Assembly: GCF_010731295.1 (NCBI RefSeq)
Contig: NZ_AP022579.1
Span: 1-64,000 of the forward strand
Direction of reading: 5' to 3'
DNA: 64,000 nt
Source: Mycolicibacterium boenickei
GTDB taxonomy: Bacteria; Actinomycetota; Actinomycetes; Mycobacteriales; Mycobacteriaceae
Below, in pieces: positions 28,521-37,775 of the stretch. Below the pieces are notes generated by a model. It had not been told where the DNA came from. It saw only the letters and a program-made list of their open reading frames with translations, and made no database searches. Numbering within the stretch: the first letter of the stretch is position 1; every line of letters begins with the position of its first letter. The position numbers were made by a program, and so were the translations under genes.

Positions 28521-28925
28521 TTACAGCGGCGCGGAGATCGGTCCGAGCACCTGGCACTGCGGGGCGATCTCCGCGATGCCCATCCACCCGCCGCAGGCCC
28601 GGCCGGTGGCCACATACGTCGCACCGGGCCGGAACGGCGTCAGCACCTGCGCCGGCTGGGCTCCCCGGCCCTGATTGCATTGCACGGGTGAAGCGTTGTC
28701 CTGGCGTTGGACACACGCCACGCTGAAGCGGGGGTCGGCCGGCCCTCCGCATGCATCCGGGGAGACGGTCACGCTGACCATGTCGGCGCCGTCGACGTGG
28801 ACGACGGCGGGCGGCGACAACGCGAAGGAACATGGAGGCGCCGGTTCGGCGTGGGCGGGTATCGCGGCGCCCACGAAACCCCCGATCACGGCCCCTGACA
28901 ACAGCACCAATCTGGCCCGAGTCAT
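28521..28925 (-). CDS. small secreted protein of unknown function
   Basis: A 134-residue protein with a clear Sec signal peptide (RLVLLSGAVIGGFVGAAIPAHA, cleaved before EPAPP). The mature part has six cysteines (CSFALS, DACGG, VACVQ, QCNQG, RACGG, PQCQV) that could form three disulfides. It ends QVLGPISAPL. The family is not recognised. It resembles the many small cysteine-rich secreted proteins of mycobacteria. Confidence 0.65.
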   Translation of the reverse strand: MTRARLVLLSGAVIGGFVGAAIPAHAEPAPPCSFALSPPAVVHVDGADMVSVTVSPDACGGPADPRFSVACVQRQDNASPVQCNQGRGAQPAQVLTPFRPGATYVATGRACGGWMGIAEIAPQCQVLGPISAPL

Positions 28926-28986
28926 GTGCGGAGTTTAGTTCTTTCGCACGACGGTCGAGGCCTGAATGTGCATGTCAGATGGGTTC

Positions 28987-29334
28987 TCACCCAGCGACCG
29001 GAATCAGCGACGCGACCACCCCGCACAGGTACTCGACCTCGGCGGTGGACAGCTGCATCTCGAAGGCGTGCACGTGACAGGCGACGCTGAGCCGGTTCCA
29101 TGCCAGCGCCGCACGGTCGGCGGCCTCCGCGGTGTCGAGAGATTTGAGCACTACCAACTTGCTACGCGAGTTCGCCCGGGGAGCGTCGGCGTCGAGCGCT
29201 CGGCAACGCTGTTCGATGATCTCCTCCAGCGCCTGCCGGGCCAGGAATGCCGCTACCCGGGATGACAGTCCCTCGGCTGAGCCGGGCGCCCGCAGGACGC
29301 GCTGGGCCTGGCCGAGCAGATCCAGCGCAGTCAT
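28987..29334 (-). CDS. small partner protein of the AAA ATPase
   Basis: A 115-residue helical protein starting at ATG 29334, with the start overlapping the ATPase stop by four bases. The mid-region is ALEEIIEQRCRALDADAPRAN and the end LSTAEVEYLCGVVASLIPVAG. It has no transmembrane segment and I do not recognise a domain. Its consistent coupling with the ATPase gene implies a shared complex. Length and helical content resemble small regulatory or HEPN-like partners, but no RxxxxH motif is seen. Confidence 0.65.
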   Translation of the reverse strand: MTALDLLGQAQRVLRAPGSAEGLSSRVAAFLARQALEEIIEQRCRALDADAPRANSRSKLVVLKSLDTAEAADRAALAWNRLSVACHVHAFEMQLSTAEVEYLCGVVASLIPVAG

Positions 29335-31745
29335 CGCATCGCCAGCACTGCGTGGACCGTCTGCTCCAGATCCCGCGCGTCGCGAATGGAGACCGGCCCC
29401 GCGTCCCCGTGTGCGCCGGCATTGCAGATCCGCAGCGCCTGTTTGCGTTCGGGCCTGAGCCACGGTGTCAAATCGGTCTGCGGGTCCCCGTGCACCGCCA
29501 GAGCAAGGCGGCTCGACGTCTTCTTGGCCGACAACCATTTCTCTTCGGATTCCGCGATGGCCTGCCCGGCCCGCGCCTGCTTGGCATAGAAGGCCTGCTT
29601 GGCAGCCGACTCCAGTGCCATCCGGAACAGCGCCGGAGCGGCGCGCCGTTTGATGTCGTCGGGCATCTTGGTGTCCTTGATCAACGCGAATATGTCGGCG
29701 ACCTGACGCAGCGCGGGATTGACGTTGTCGCGCACGGTGACTCGCGAACCGGCTTCGCGGACCACTTCGATGAGCCTGGCATCGACCCCGGTTTCCCGGA
29801 TAACCGAAGCCAGCCGGTCGTCGTGGGAGAAGACGATCACCTGGTGCGTCTTGGCGATCTCGCACAGCACCTGGACGAATCCGTCGATCTTGGAGGGGTC
29901 CATGGCCTGAATCGGGTCGTCGAGGACGACGAACCGGAAGGGGCTCTTCGCCGAGGTTGCCCGCGGCAGGAACAACGCTAGGGCCAGTGCATGCAGCTCA
30001 CCCTGGCTCATCACCGATAGCGCCTTGGTCGGCTTGCCGTCGACAGCCCCTTCCAGGACCACCTTCCGCCGGGTCGCGGTTCCCTCCAGCGAGATCTCGA
30101 CGAGGTCGACGTTGCTTTCCTGACGGAGTTGATGCCAGATGTCGCGGGCTTGTGCGGCAATGGGTTTGAGCCGCGTATTGCGGAAGGCGGCGGCGTGCTC
30201 GGTAACCCACTTCTTGGCCGCCGCGACGGCGTTGAGCTCGTCGTCCACCTTGCGGGCCTGTTCCTCGAGACCGACCCAGCCGCCCAGTTGCGCGGCCACC
30301 GGTGCCCATGCGCTTTCGCGCCGCTCGAGTTCGTGGGACGCCTGTGTCCGCAGGGATTCGGCGGCCGCGATCACCTCGGTCAGCGTCGACTCCGCGTGTG
30401 TTGCGAGGGCATCGTCGCCCACGGGGGCTTTCTTCGCGGCGCCGACGGCGTCGTTGTAGGTCGACAGTCCTGGGAGGTCGATGCCAGGCACCTCGGGCAC
30501 CGTGGCGAGCTCCTGGATCAGCGTGGTCAGCGTTGCCCGTGCGATTTTCAGTTGCTGTGCCGTGGCACGGTATTCGTCGAGCAACTCCTCGCTGCTGGCG
30601 ATGGTGTCTTGTGCGGCGGTCGCCCAGTCGGCGTCGAGGCGGCCCTGTGCACACACGGGGCAATCGGTGTCACCGCCCTGGTCGTGGAACCGCAGCGCGG
30701 TGCGCAACAGGTCGATGCGTTGACTGGTGAGGTCGATCGCGGCGTTCGCGGTGTCGGCAACCGCCTGCGCGGCGGCTCGCAGTTGTCGGGTCGCCTCTTC
30801 GACGGTGTCGATGTTCGGCGTCTCCAGCTGGGCCAGGACGCGTAGTGCGGGTGCGACGTCAGACTGCGCCTCCCCTGCCCCGGTCGCCAGTGCCCGGACA
30901 TCGTCAAGGGGCACAACGCGTTTACGCAGGAGCTTGGCCGCGCGCTCGGCACGCTCGTCAGCGTGGCCGGCGAGTGCGTTCTGCACGCGCCGGCGTTCTG
31001 TGTCGGCCGCGTCGCTGGCGGTCTTGATCGTCTTGTGGCGTGCGGTGAGGACCTTCTCGGTGTCGGCGAGCGCGTCCAGGCCGAGCAGCTTGGCCAACGC
31101 GTCGTACAGCGCGGACGGGCCGCCGTCGAACAGCCGGCCGAGCTCTTCATATGACAGCAGCGGACGGTGCAGTTCCAGGGCGCGGGACCACCCGAGGGCG
31201 TCGGTGCCGTCGACCCGTTTCCCGTTGCCCGTCTTCGTCCACGTCGTGCAGTCGTCGAGCTTCGCGCCCTGGGCCCAGCGCACCCCGACGGTGAACGGGT
31301 CGGCTGCCTCGCGGGTGAACCCGACTTCGATCTCGCACGGATCCGGATGGTGGAGGTTCTGCCAGGCCTCCGACCACAGGCTTTCCTTCTTGTTGTACCA
31401 GCGGTAGCTGGTACCGGTCAGGGTGAGCTCGAGCGCCTCGGCGAAGCTGGATTTTCCAGAGCCGTTGCGCCCGCTGACCACCATCAGGCCCGGCGCCGGG
31501 TAGAGGTCGAGCCGCGCGGACGGGCCGACACCCCGGAATCCGGAGACCGAAATCGAGCTGAGATAGGTTGCAGCTGGCCCGGTTTGCGTCGCCTCCCCGG
31601 CCCCGCCGGACACCTCGGCCAGCGCGTTGAGCACCACGTCTTTAGCTGTGTTGGACAACGCGTTGTCGTTGCCGAGCAGCTCCAAGATCACGTCGTGAAC
31701 GGACTGTTCGACAGCGGCGGTGTCGGCTCCACCCTCTTGCGGCAT
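29331..31745 (-). CDS. SMC-like AAA ATPase with zinc-hook motif
   Basis: An 804-residue ATPase if started at ATG 31745. Walker A GRNGSGKS is at residues 92-99. A long coiled-coil-rich middle (about 220-570) carries DCPVCAQG at 361-368, a CxxC zinc-hook like that in Rad50/SbcC and RloC-type proteins. The signature-like SVMSQGELHALALALFLP is near 577-594 and Walker B FVVLDDPIQAMDP at 604-616, with a D-loop and H-switch-like VIVFSHDDR after it. The C-terminal 180 residues (ALFRMALESAAKQAFYAKQ, ICNAGAHGD) may be an effector or dimerisation region. Family members act in DNA repair or as anti-phage sensors. It is coupled to the small downstream gene. Confidence 0.85.
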   Translation of the reverse strand: MPQEGGADTAAVEQSVHDVILELLGNDNALSNTAKDVVLNALAEVSGGAGEATQTGPAATYLSSISVSGFRGVGPSARLDLYPAPGLMVVSGRNGSGKSSFAEALELTLTGTSYRWYNKKESLWSEAWQNLHHPDPCEIEVGFTREAADPFTVGVRWAQGAKLDDCTTWTKTGNGKRVDGTDALGWSRALELHRPLLSYEELGRLFDGGPSALYDALAKLLGLDALADTEKVLTARHKTIKTASDAADTERRRVQNALAGHADERAERAAKLLRKRVVPLDDVRALATGAGEAQSDVAPALRVLAQLETPNIDTVEEATRQLRAAAQAVADTANAAIDLTSQRIDLLRTALRFHDQGGDTDCPVCAQGRLDADWATAAQDTIASSEELLDEYRATAQQLKIARATLTTLIQELATVPEVPGIDLPGLSTYNDAVGAAKKAPVGDDALATHAESTLTEVIAAAESLRTQASHELERRESAWAPVAAQLGGWVGLEEQARKVDDELNAVAAAKKWVTEHAAAFRNTRLKPIAAQARDIWHQLRQESNVDLVEISLEGTATRRKVVLEGAVDGKPTKALSVMSQGELHALALALFLPRATSAKSPFRFVVLDDPIQAMDPSKIDGFVQVLCEIAKTHQVIVFSHDDRLASVIRETGVDARLIEVVREAGSRVTVRDNVNPALRQVADIFALIKDTKMPDDIKRRAAPALFRMALESAAKQAFYAKQARAGQAIAESEEKWLSAKKTSSRLALAVHGDPQTDLTPWLRPERKQALRICNAGAHGDAGPVSIRDARDLEQTVHAVLAMR

Positions 31746-31825
31746 GCAACGATTTAACAGCCTGCGCCCGACAAATTTGTCGAGACCGTCAGTTGGGCGC
31801 TTCCAGATTCTCGCAACCTGGGCGA

Positions 31826-32791
31826 TTACGAGCCGTTGGTCTCCGGCCCGCCGACGACGGCGTGGATGCGGCCCTGCGGGTAGGGCAGGTTGATCCCGTT
31901 CTCGTCGTAGGCACGCAGAATCTCCCGACGCAGCTTGCGCTGCACCGACCACTGCGCGTTCGGCCGGGTCTTCAGCGTCATCCGCAGCGTGAGCTGGTCG
32001 GCCGACAACGACTGCACACCGAGCATCTCGGGTTCGCCGATGACCTTGCCGGACATCGACGGGTCGGCGATCACGTCGTGGGCGGCTTCCACCGCCACCT
32101 GCTCGGCACGGTCCACGTCCGCGGTCAGCGCGACCGGCACCTCGACGCGGGCGACCGCGTAGTCCTGGCTCATGTTGCCGACGCGGGCGATCTCACCGTT
32201 GCGGACATACCAGAGCGTGCCGTCGATATCGCGGACCGTGGTGATCCGCAGCCCGACGCTCTGCACCTCCCCGGACACCTCCCCGAGGTCGACATTGTCG
32301 CCGACGCCGTACTGGTCCTCCAGCAGCATGAACACGCCGCTGACGAAATCGCGCACCAGGTTCTGGGCACCGAAGCCGATCGCGAGGCCGACCACACCGG
32401 CTGAGGCGATGAACGGCGCGATGTTCACCCCGAGCACGCTCAGTATCGCCAGCACCACCCACACCAACAGCACGATGGATACGGTTGATTTCAGGACCGA
32501 CCCGATGGTCTGCGCCCGCTGCTGGCGGCGCTCGGCCGCTCGGATGCCATTGGTCGTCGCCGAGGCCCGATCCCGCAGATAACGCAGCAGCGGAGGTTTC
32601 CTGGCTTGCCCCTCGATCTCTCCGCTACGGGACTTCTTGGTCCGGCCGGTGGTCGCACGGTCGATCATGCGATGCAGCAAAAATCGAATGATTAACGCGA
32701 CAACGATGTAGGCGACAACCCGAATGGGAACCTCGATCAGCCAATGTCGATTGGTATCTGTCCATTCGAAAGCTTGGTTGTACATCTCCAC
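31826..32791 (-). CDS. MscS-family mechanosensitive channel
   Basis: A 321-residue channel. There are three membrane segments (VVAYIVVALIIRFLLH, ISVLGVNIAP region: VLLVWVVLAILSVLGVNIAPFI and SAGVVGLAIGFGAQNLVRDFV). The last is the pore-lining TM3, with the glycine/alanine-rich helix and the conserved GxxxxFGAQNLVRDF segment. The MscS beta-domain follows, with DQYGVGDNVDLGEVSGEVQSVGLRITTV and a mixed C-terminal domain. Such channels open under membrane tension to release solutes on osmotic down-shock. The first of two nearby ATGs is used. Confidence 0.92.
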   Translation of the reverse strand: MEMYNQAFEWTDTNRHWLIEVPIRVVAYIVVALIIRFLLHRMIDRATTGRTKKSRSGEIEGQARKPPLLRYLRDRASATTNGIRAAERRQQRAQTIGSVLKSTVSIVLLVWVVLAILSVLGVNIAPFIASAGVVGLAIGFGAQNLVRDFVSGVFMLLEDQYGVGDNVDLGEVSGEVQSVGLRITTVRDIDGTLWYVRNGEIARVGNMSQDYAVARVEVPVALTADVDRAEQVAVEAAHDVIADPSMSGKVIGEPEMLGVQSLSADQLTLRMTLKTRPNAQWSVQRKLRREILRAYDENGINLPYPQGRIHAVVGGPETNGS

Positions 32792-33034
32792 GTTTTCGAC
32801 CGTACGACAGAACTGACGGCCGCGTCGAATGCGTGGAGCGACTCATGTTTGATGGCCGACAATTCGCCTCAGTAGAGGGCGAATTCGCACAAATCGAATT
32901 TGCGACTCACATCACGCTTCGACAAATCAACCCAGTGGGTCACGGTCCCACCGGGCCGCTGCGCCGATCACCCCGCGACAGCGTGACCCAGCGCTTACGG
33001 TTAGGCAGCAACTGCAAACCGAGAGGATGCCGAG

Positions 33035-35008
33035 TTGGCCGTCGCAGAACCCACCACGCCCACACTGCGCGAACTGACCCTGCGCGGGATCTTGCTCGGC
33101 GGGGCGATCACGCTGGTGTTCACTGCCGCCAACGTCTATCTCGGCCTCAAGGTCGGGCTGACGTTCGCCACGGCGATCCCGGCCGCGGTGATCTCGATGG
33201 CGCTTCTGCGCAACTTCGCGAACCACTCCATCGTGGAGAACAACATCGTGCAGACCATCGCCTCGGCGGCGGGCACGCTCTCGGCGATCATCTTCGTGCT
33301 GCCCGGCCTGATCATGATCGGCTGGTGGACCGGGTTCCCGTACTGGATCACGGTGGCGGTGTGCGCGGTCGGCGGCATCCTCGGCGTGATGTACTCCATC
33401 CCGCTGCGCCGGGCCCTGGTGACCGGGTCGGATCTCCCCTATCCCGAGGGGGTGGCCGCGGCCGAGGTGCTCAAGGTCGGTGACAGCAGCGGCGGTGTCG
33501 AGGAGAACCGCGTCGGAATCCGGGTGATCGCGTTCGGCTCGCTGGTGTCGGCCGGGTTCGCACTGCTGGCCAATCTCAAGGTGCTGGCCAATTACGTGGC
33601 GGCCTATTTCCGGGTCGGCGCGGGCGGCTCGATGTTCGGCGCCAGCCTGTCGCTGGCGTTGGTCGGTGTGGGGCATCTGATCGGGATGACCGTCGGCATC
33701 GCGATGCTCGTCGGACTGGTCATCTCTTTCGGGGTGCTGCTGCCGATCCGCACCATCGGGACGTTCGGGACCGGCGAGTCCGTCGCCGACGTCATCGACG
33801 GGGTGTTCACCCACGAAGTGCGGTTCATCGGGGCCGGGGCCATCGCGGTGGGTGCGATCTGGACGCTGCTGAAGATCCTGCGCCCGATCATCAAGGGCAT
33901 CACCGAGGCCCTGGCCTCGGCCCGCGACCGCCGGCAGGGCCAGCTGGTCGACATCACCCAGCGCGACATCCCGTTCCCCATCGTGGTGGGCATCGTAGTG
34001 GCGATGCTGATCCCAATTGCCGTGCTGCTGTGGGATTTCAGTCATGCCACAGTGCTGCACGGCAGCTCGACCGGGATCATCGTGGCGAGCGTGGTGTTCA
34101 TTTTTGTCATCGGTCTGATGATCGCCGCGGTGTGCGGCTACATGGCGGGCCTGATCGGCTCGTCGAACAGCCCGATCTCCGGCGTCGGGATCCTCACCGT
34201 GCTCATCGCCGCGCTGCTGATCAAGCTGGTGTACGGCCCGACGTCCGACGACGGGTCGCTCGCGCTGGTGGCGTTCACGCTGTTCGTCGCGGCCATCACC
34301 TTCGGGGTGGCCACCATCTCCAACGACAACTTGCAAGACCTCAAGACCGGCCAACTGGTCGGGGCCACCCCGTGGAAACAGCAGGTGGCGTTGGTGATTG
34401 GTGTGTTGTTCGGTTCGGCGATCATCCCGCCGGTGCTCGACCTGATGCAACGCGCTTTCGGGTTCCTCGGTGCACCGGGCGCCACCGATCACGCCCTGGC
34501 CGCACCGCAGGCCGCCCTGATCTCCTCACTGGCCAAGGGCGTGTTCGGTGGATCCCTGGACTGGTCGCTGATCGGGCTGGGTGCGGCGATCGGGGTGGTG
34601 ATCGTCGTCGTCGACGAGATCCTCACGCGTACTTCGCGATTCAGCCTGCCGCCGCTGGCCGTCGGGATGGGCATGTACCTGCCGATGAGCCTGACTCTGA
34701 TCATCCCGCTCGGCTCACTGCTGGGCTTCTTCTACAACAAGTGGGCCGACCGCACCGGAGGCAACGTCGAGCGTAAGAAGCGGCTGGGAGTGCTGCTGGC
34801 CACCGGCATGATCGTCGGCGAAAGCCTCTACGGCGTGGTCTTCGCCGGGTTCGTCGCCGGGACCGGAAGCGACGATCCGTTCGCGATCTTCACCGGCAAT
34901 GACGGGACTTTCGCTGAGGTTCTCGGGATCATCGGGTTCGCGGCCGTGCTCTGGTGGTTGTACCAGCGGACGCGGAAGATTTCGGGGCGTGAGGTAGTGA
35001 AGAAGTAA
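33035..35008 (+). CDS. OPT-family oligopeptide/metal-chelate transporter
   Basis: A 657-residue transporter with about 16 hydrophobic segments. A TTG start at 33035 is preceded by GAGAGGA. N-terminal LTLRGILLGGAITLVFTAANVYLGLKVG is the start typical of the OPT family (PF03169), followed by TFATAIPAAVISMALL and the loop LPYPEGVAAAEVLKVG. Later segments include PISGVGILTVLIAALLI and ASSSNSP-like SSNSPISG. OPT proteins of this bacterial subgroup import peptides or metal-siderophore complexes. It is divergent from the MscS gene, with a 243-base gap that must carry both promoters. No partner gene lies beside it, as expected for a secondary transporter. Confidence 0.93.
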   Translation: MAVAEPTTPTLRELTLRGILLGGAITLVFTAANVYLGLKVGLTFATAIPAAVISMALLRNFANHSIVENNIVQTIASAAGTLSAIIFVLPGLIMIGWWTGFPYWITVAVCAVGGILGVMYSIPLRRALVTGSDLPYPEGVAAAEVLKVGDSSGGVEENRVGIRVIAFGSLVSAGFALLANLKVLANYVAAYFRVGAGGSMFGASLSLALVGVGHLIGMTVGIAMLVGLVISFGVLLPIRTIGTFGTGESVADVIDGVFTHEVRFIGAGAIAVGAIWTLLKILRPIIKGITEALASARDRRQGQLVDITQRDIPFPIVVGIVVAMLIPIAVLLWDFSHATVLHGSSTGIIVASVVFIFVIGLMIAAVCGYMAGLIGSSNSPISGVGILTVLIAALLIKLVYGPTSDDGSLALVAFTLFVAAITFGVATISNDNLQDLKTGQLVGATPWKQQVALVIGVLFGSAIIPPVLDLMQRAFGFLGAPGATDHALAAPQAALISSLAKGVFGGSLDWSLIGLGAAIGVVIVVVDEILTRTSRFSLPPLAVGMGMYLPMSLTLIIPLGSLLGFFYNKWADRTGGNVERKKRLGVLLATGMIVGESLYGVVFAGFVAGTGSDDPFAIFTGNDGTFAEVLGIIGFAAVLWWLYQRTRKISGREVVKK

Positions 35009-35041
35009 GCAGGTCCGAGATCCCAGAGGGCCTTCGACTCC

Positions 35042-35071
35042 ACGTGTCGCGAATCCCGCCGTACGACACGT
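35042..35071. repeat. 8-bp inverted repeat after the transporter
   Basis: ACGTGTCG at 35042-35049 pairs with CGACACGT at 35064-35071 across a 14-base loop. It starts 33 bases after the transporter stop and lies 55 bases before the next gene. It could be a weak terminator or a dyad operator of the downstream pair. The lack of a T-run and the symmetry favour a protein-binding site, but neither is shown. Confidence 0.35.
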
Positions 35072-35125
35072 TCTGGCAGGTAGTGTGAGCGCAATTTCCG
35101 GATTTGCCGAACCGCCATCCAACGG

Positions 35126-35578
35126 ATGAGTGATGTTGCGGCGAGGCAGGGGGCTGATCGCAGCATGTTCGGACGAAGCGACGACGAGTGGGACGCAATG
35201 GTTGACGATGCCATTACGTTTCTGTGCGACCAAGCCCGGCTTCGGCGCATCGTCAGCTACAGCGAGCTGAATTCTGCGTTAGCTCGCCGCGGCCACAATC
35301 CGTTCGACTTCGCGATCGAAAGCGACCGCAACGCAGTCGGTGCGATTCTCGGCCACGCGGTCCACCGAACAATCGGAGAAACGAAGCTGATGCTGTCTGC
35401 GATTGTCGCCTACTTGGACCGAAATGACGCAGGCCCCGGGTTCTATCGGCTGGCTATCCAACTGGGGCTGCTGCCGAACACCGCCAGTTCCGACGACAAA
35501 CTCATCTTCTGGTCGGCCCAAGTCGACGCAGTCCACAATCGGTACGCACGGCCGCCTCGCCGACGGCAACAAGCATGA
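35126..35578 (+). CDS. hypothetical protein coupled to DUF6308-like gene
   Basis: A 150-residue, mostly helical, soluble protein (FGRSDDEWDAMVDDAITFL, IVSYSELNSALARRGHNPFD, HRTIGETKLMLSAIVAYLDRND). No domain is recognised. A later segment reads PGFYRLAIQLGLLP. Its stop overlaps the start of the following gene (ATGA at 35575-35578), so the two are translationally coupled. The ATG at 35126 is the first after the dyad repeat and no strong ribosome site precedes it. Confidence 0.65.
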   Translation: MSDVAARQGADRSMFGRSDDEWDAMVDDAITFLCDQARLRRIVSYSELNSALARRGHNPFDFAIESDRNAVGAILGHAVHRTIGETKLMLSAIVAYLDRNDAGPGFYRLAIQLGLLPNTASSDDKLIFWSAQVDAVHNRYARPPRRRQQA

Positions 35579-36216
35579 CGGAAATTGATTCGTCCGCGAC
35601 CTTACGGGCACGCATCCTCGACAATCTTTCTCCTCCAGCAGACCGCCTCGCAGCCGAGTTCTTCAGCCCTGCTGGACCATTCGCTGCGAGCTCCTTCGAC
35701 ACACTGCCGGATAACCCCTCGGATCGATTCACGGCCACGGACCTACTCGCTGTTACGTTGCTCGATGTGGTGTTGCCGCCGAATGCTGTGCGGAAACTGC
35801 TCGACACTGATGGAGACCGATTCAGCGCCCTTCTCGATGCTGTGCCCGCCGATGTAGACCTTTGGGAGGCGAGCGACGAGCATCTCGCAGCTGCTCTCCG
35901 GCTATACGACGCGCTCGATGAGTTGCCCAAGGTGGGAGAGACTCGTGCAAGCAAGCTCATGGCCCGCAAGCGTCCACGTCTAATCCCAGTGATCGACAGT
36001 GTCATTCGCCGCGCACTAGCACTCGGTGATCAACCCTGGGCTGAGCTGCGTCACTGTCTGGCTGATCCAGACTTACGTAGGTCCATTGAGGCGATCCGCC
36101 CACATCTCGCCCCTGATGAGATCTCGACGCTGCGCCTGCTCGACGCCGCGGTGTGGATGCGCCACAGCCAATCACGTAATGCCAAGAAGGAGCGGGCCAA
36201 AGCGGCAGCAGTCTGA
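35575..36216 (+). CDS. DUF6308-like protein
   Basis: A 213-residue protein. The middle has EASDEHLAAALRLYDALDELP followed by VGETRASKLMARKRPRLIPVIDSVIRRAL, which matches the pattern of the DUF6308 family (helical, with a conserved KLLARKRPRLIPVYD-type stretch). The end is basic (NAKKERAKAAAV). The function of the family is unknown. The gene overlaps the one before and is followed by a 158-base gap. Confidence 0.65.
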   Translation: MTEIDSSATLRARILDNLSPPADRLAAEFFSPAGPFAASSFDTLPDNPSDRFTATDLLAVTLLDVVLPPNAVRKLLDTDGDRFSALLDAVPADVDLWEASDEHLAAALRLYDALDELPKVGETRASKLMARKRPRLIPVIDSVIRRALALGDQPWAELRHCLADPDLRRSIEAIRPHLAPDEISTLRLLDAAVWMRHSQSRNAKKERAKAAAV

Positions 36217-36374
36217 CGTGTGGTTGGGCTAACGTCCAGGCCGCCGGGCGAAACGAACCTCATAGATCCCGCCGATCGTCAACCCCGCATATCAGACTCC
36301 GAGTGATTGTCGGCGCCCTCCTTCATACTGTCCGGCTCGCTGGAGATTCCACGTCGAGCGAGAGGACACTCCCG

Positions 36375-37073
36375 ATGACGCTGCGAATCGCCACGCTGAA
36401 CATCCGCCACGGCGGGAGCAAGAACGCTGACAAACTCACCGCGCGGCTGGTGGGCTATGACGCCGACCTGCTCGTGGTGACCGAGTTCCGGGTCGACGAC
36501 ACCGGCTTGCGCCTGATCGCGCAGCTCGAGCTCGCCGGATATGAGACCTCGCATCCTGGCGCCGATCCGAGGCAGAACTCTGTGCTCATGGCCTCGCGTA
36601 CCCCGATCGACCGGGCCTCGCGTTTCAGCCGGGATCTGTCGGCGCACCACCTGTGGTGCGTCGAGTTCGACGGGACCATCGTCGCCGGTGTCTACCTGCC
36701 GCAGGCCGACGCGAAGCTCCCCTACTGGGAGGCCCTGATCGACCGGGCTCGACGCAGTGAGGTCGACCTGCTCATCGGTGACTTCAACACGGGCAACAAC
36801 GATCTCGACAAAGACCCGGCGGGCACGAGGTTCGTCGGGCCGGAGATGCCGGGACGTTTCATCGCGTCCGGATACGTCGATGTGTGGCGGTCTCTGCATC
36901 CCGGTGTCCGCGAGTACTCGTGGTTCAGCCGCCCCGGCGACAATGGGTTCCGCCTCGACTACATCTATGCCACGCCGGAGTTCGCGCGGCGCGTCCGCAC
37001 CTGCGAATTCGACCATGCGCCGCGGCTGGCCGGCGAGACGGACCATTCGGGGCTGGTCGCATTGTTCGACTAG
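36375..37073 (+). CDS. endonuclease/exonuclease/phosphatase-family protein
   Basis: A 232-residue EEP-fold enzyme. The first strand carries the metal and phosphate residues ATLNIRHGG. VVTEFRVDD has the catalytic glutamate. LLIGDFNTGNND is the GDFN motif, DYIYATPEF the late aspartate segment and ETDHSGLVALFD the SDH-type ending. ATG 36375 is used; the frame upstream is open but without homology. Such proteins hydrolyse phosphodiester or phosphomonoester bonds in DNA, RNA, lipids or nucleotides. It starts a three-gene operon with pnuC and nadR, so a role in nucleotide or NAD-related phosphate removal is possible but is inference. Confidence 0.85.
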   Translation: MTLRIATLNIRHGGSKNADKLTARLVGYDADLLVVTEFRVDDTGLRLIAQLELAGYETSHPGADPRQNSVLMASRTPIDRASRFSRDLSAHHLWCVEFDGTIVAGVYLPQADAKLPYWEALIDRARRSEVDLLIGDFNTGNNDLDKDPAGTRFVGPEMPGRFIASGYVDVWRSLHPGVREYSWFSRPGDNGFRLDYIYATPEFARRVRTCEFDHAPRLAGETDHSGLVALFD

Positions 37074-37082
37074 CGTCTGGCC

Positions 37083-37775
37083 ATGAGCGGCAACGTAGCT
37101 AATAGGCTGTGGCAGGTGATCGACTGGCTGGCCCGACTGGCGGAACCGCTCAACGGTGCGCTCTTCACGATCGGCACCGACACGGTCAGCTCGGCCGAGT
37201 TCCTCGGGTTCGTCACCGGCGGCCTGTGCGTCGCGTTGACCGTTCGGCGCAACATCCTCAACTTCCCGGTCGGGATCGCCAACAACGCGTTCTTCCTGGT
37301 GCTGTTCACCTCGGCCAGCCTGTGGGCGGCCTCGGGCCTGCAGGTGCTCTATCTCGCTCTCGGTTTCGCCGGGTGGTGGCAGTGGCTGAAGGGCCGAGCC
37401 GACACCGGCACCACCGTGGTGCGGCGGAGCGGCCGGACCGAGTTGGCTTGGTGCGCCGTGTTCTTGGTGCTCGGCACGTTGGTCCTGTACGTCATCCTGA
37501 CCGCCGCCCACGATGCGGCGCCGTTCCTGGACGCGGTGACGACGTGCCTGTCGTTGATCGCGCAGTGGCTGCTCAATACCCGGCGGATCGAGACCTGGCA
37601 CTTCTGGATCGCCGCCGACTGCATCTTTATCCCGCTCTACCTCAGCCAGGGCCTGGTCCTCACCGCGGCGGTGTACCTGCTGTTCCTCGGCCTGTGTGTC
37701 GCCGGGCTGAGGGCCTGGACCCGTGAGCTGACGCCGGCCGACACTGCCCTGCCAGCAGACAGCGCGGCCCGATGA
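37083..37775 (+). CDS. pnuC: PnuC-family nicotinamide riboside transporter
   Basis: A 230-residue membrane transporter with about seven helices. FLGFVTGGLCVALTVRRNILNFPVGIANNAFF, QVLYLALGFAGWWQWLKG and TCLSLIAQWLLNTRRIETWHFWI are the typical PnuC features, with aromatic WWQW and NW/TW sites that bind the nicotinamide ring. PnuC moves nicotinamide riboside by facilitated diffusion and needs phosphorylation inside the cell to trap it. The next gene, overlapping by four bases, is NadR, which does this. The pair is thus a complete salvage route. Confidence 0.9.
   Translation: MSGNVANRLWQVIDWLARLAEPLNGALFTIGTDTVSSAEFLGFVTGGLCVALTVRRNILNFPVGIANNAFFLVLFTSASLWAASGLQVLYLALGFAGWWQWLKGRADTGTTVVRRSGRTELAWCAVFLVLGTLVLYVILTAAHDAAPFLDAVTTCLSLIAQWLLNTRRIETWHFWIAADCIFIPLYLSQGLVLTAAVYLLFLGLCVAGLRAWTRELTPADTALPADSAAR

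Noticed and set aside
31746..31952. 69-residue extension of the AAA ATPase
   Set aside because: Arg/Pro-rich residues without homology; ATG 31745 is preferred.
32927..34492. 521-residue minus-strand frame
   Set aside because: Antisense to the OPT transporter; histidine/arginine/aspartate-rich shadow.
36279..37601. 440-residue minus-strand frame
   Set aside because: Antisense to the EEP and pnuC genes.
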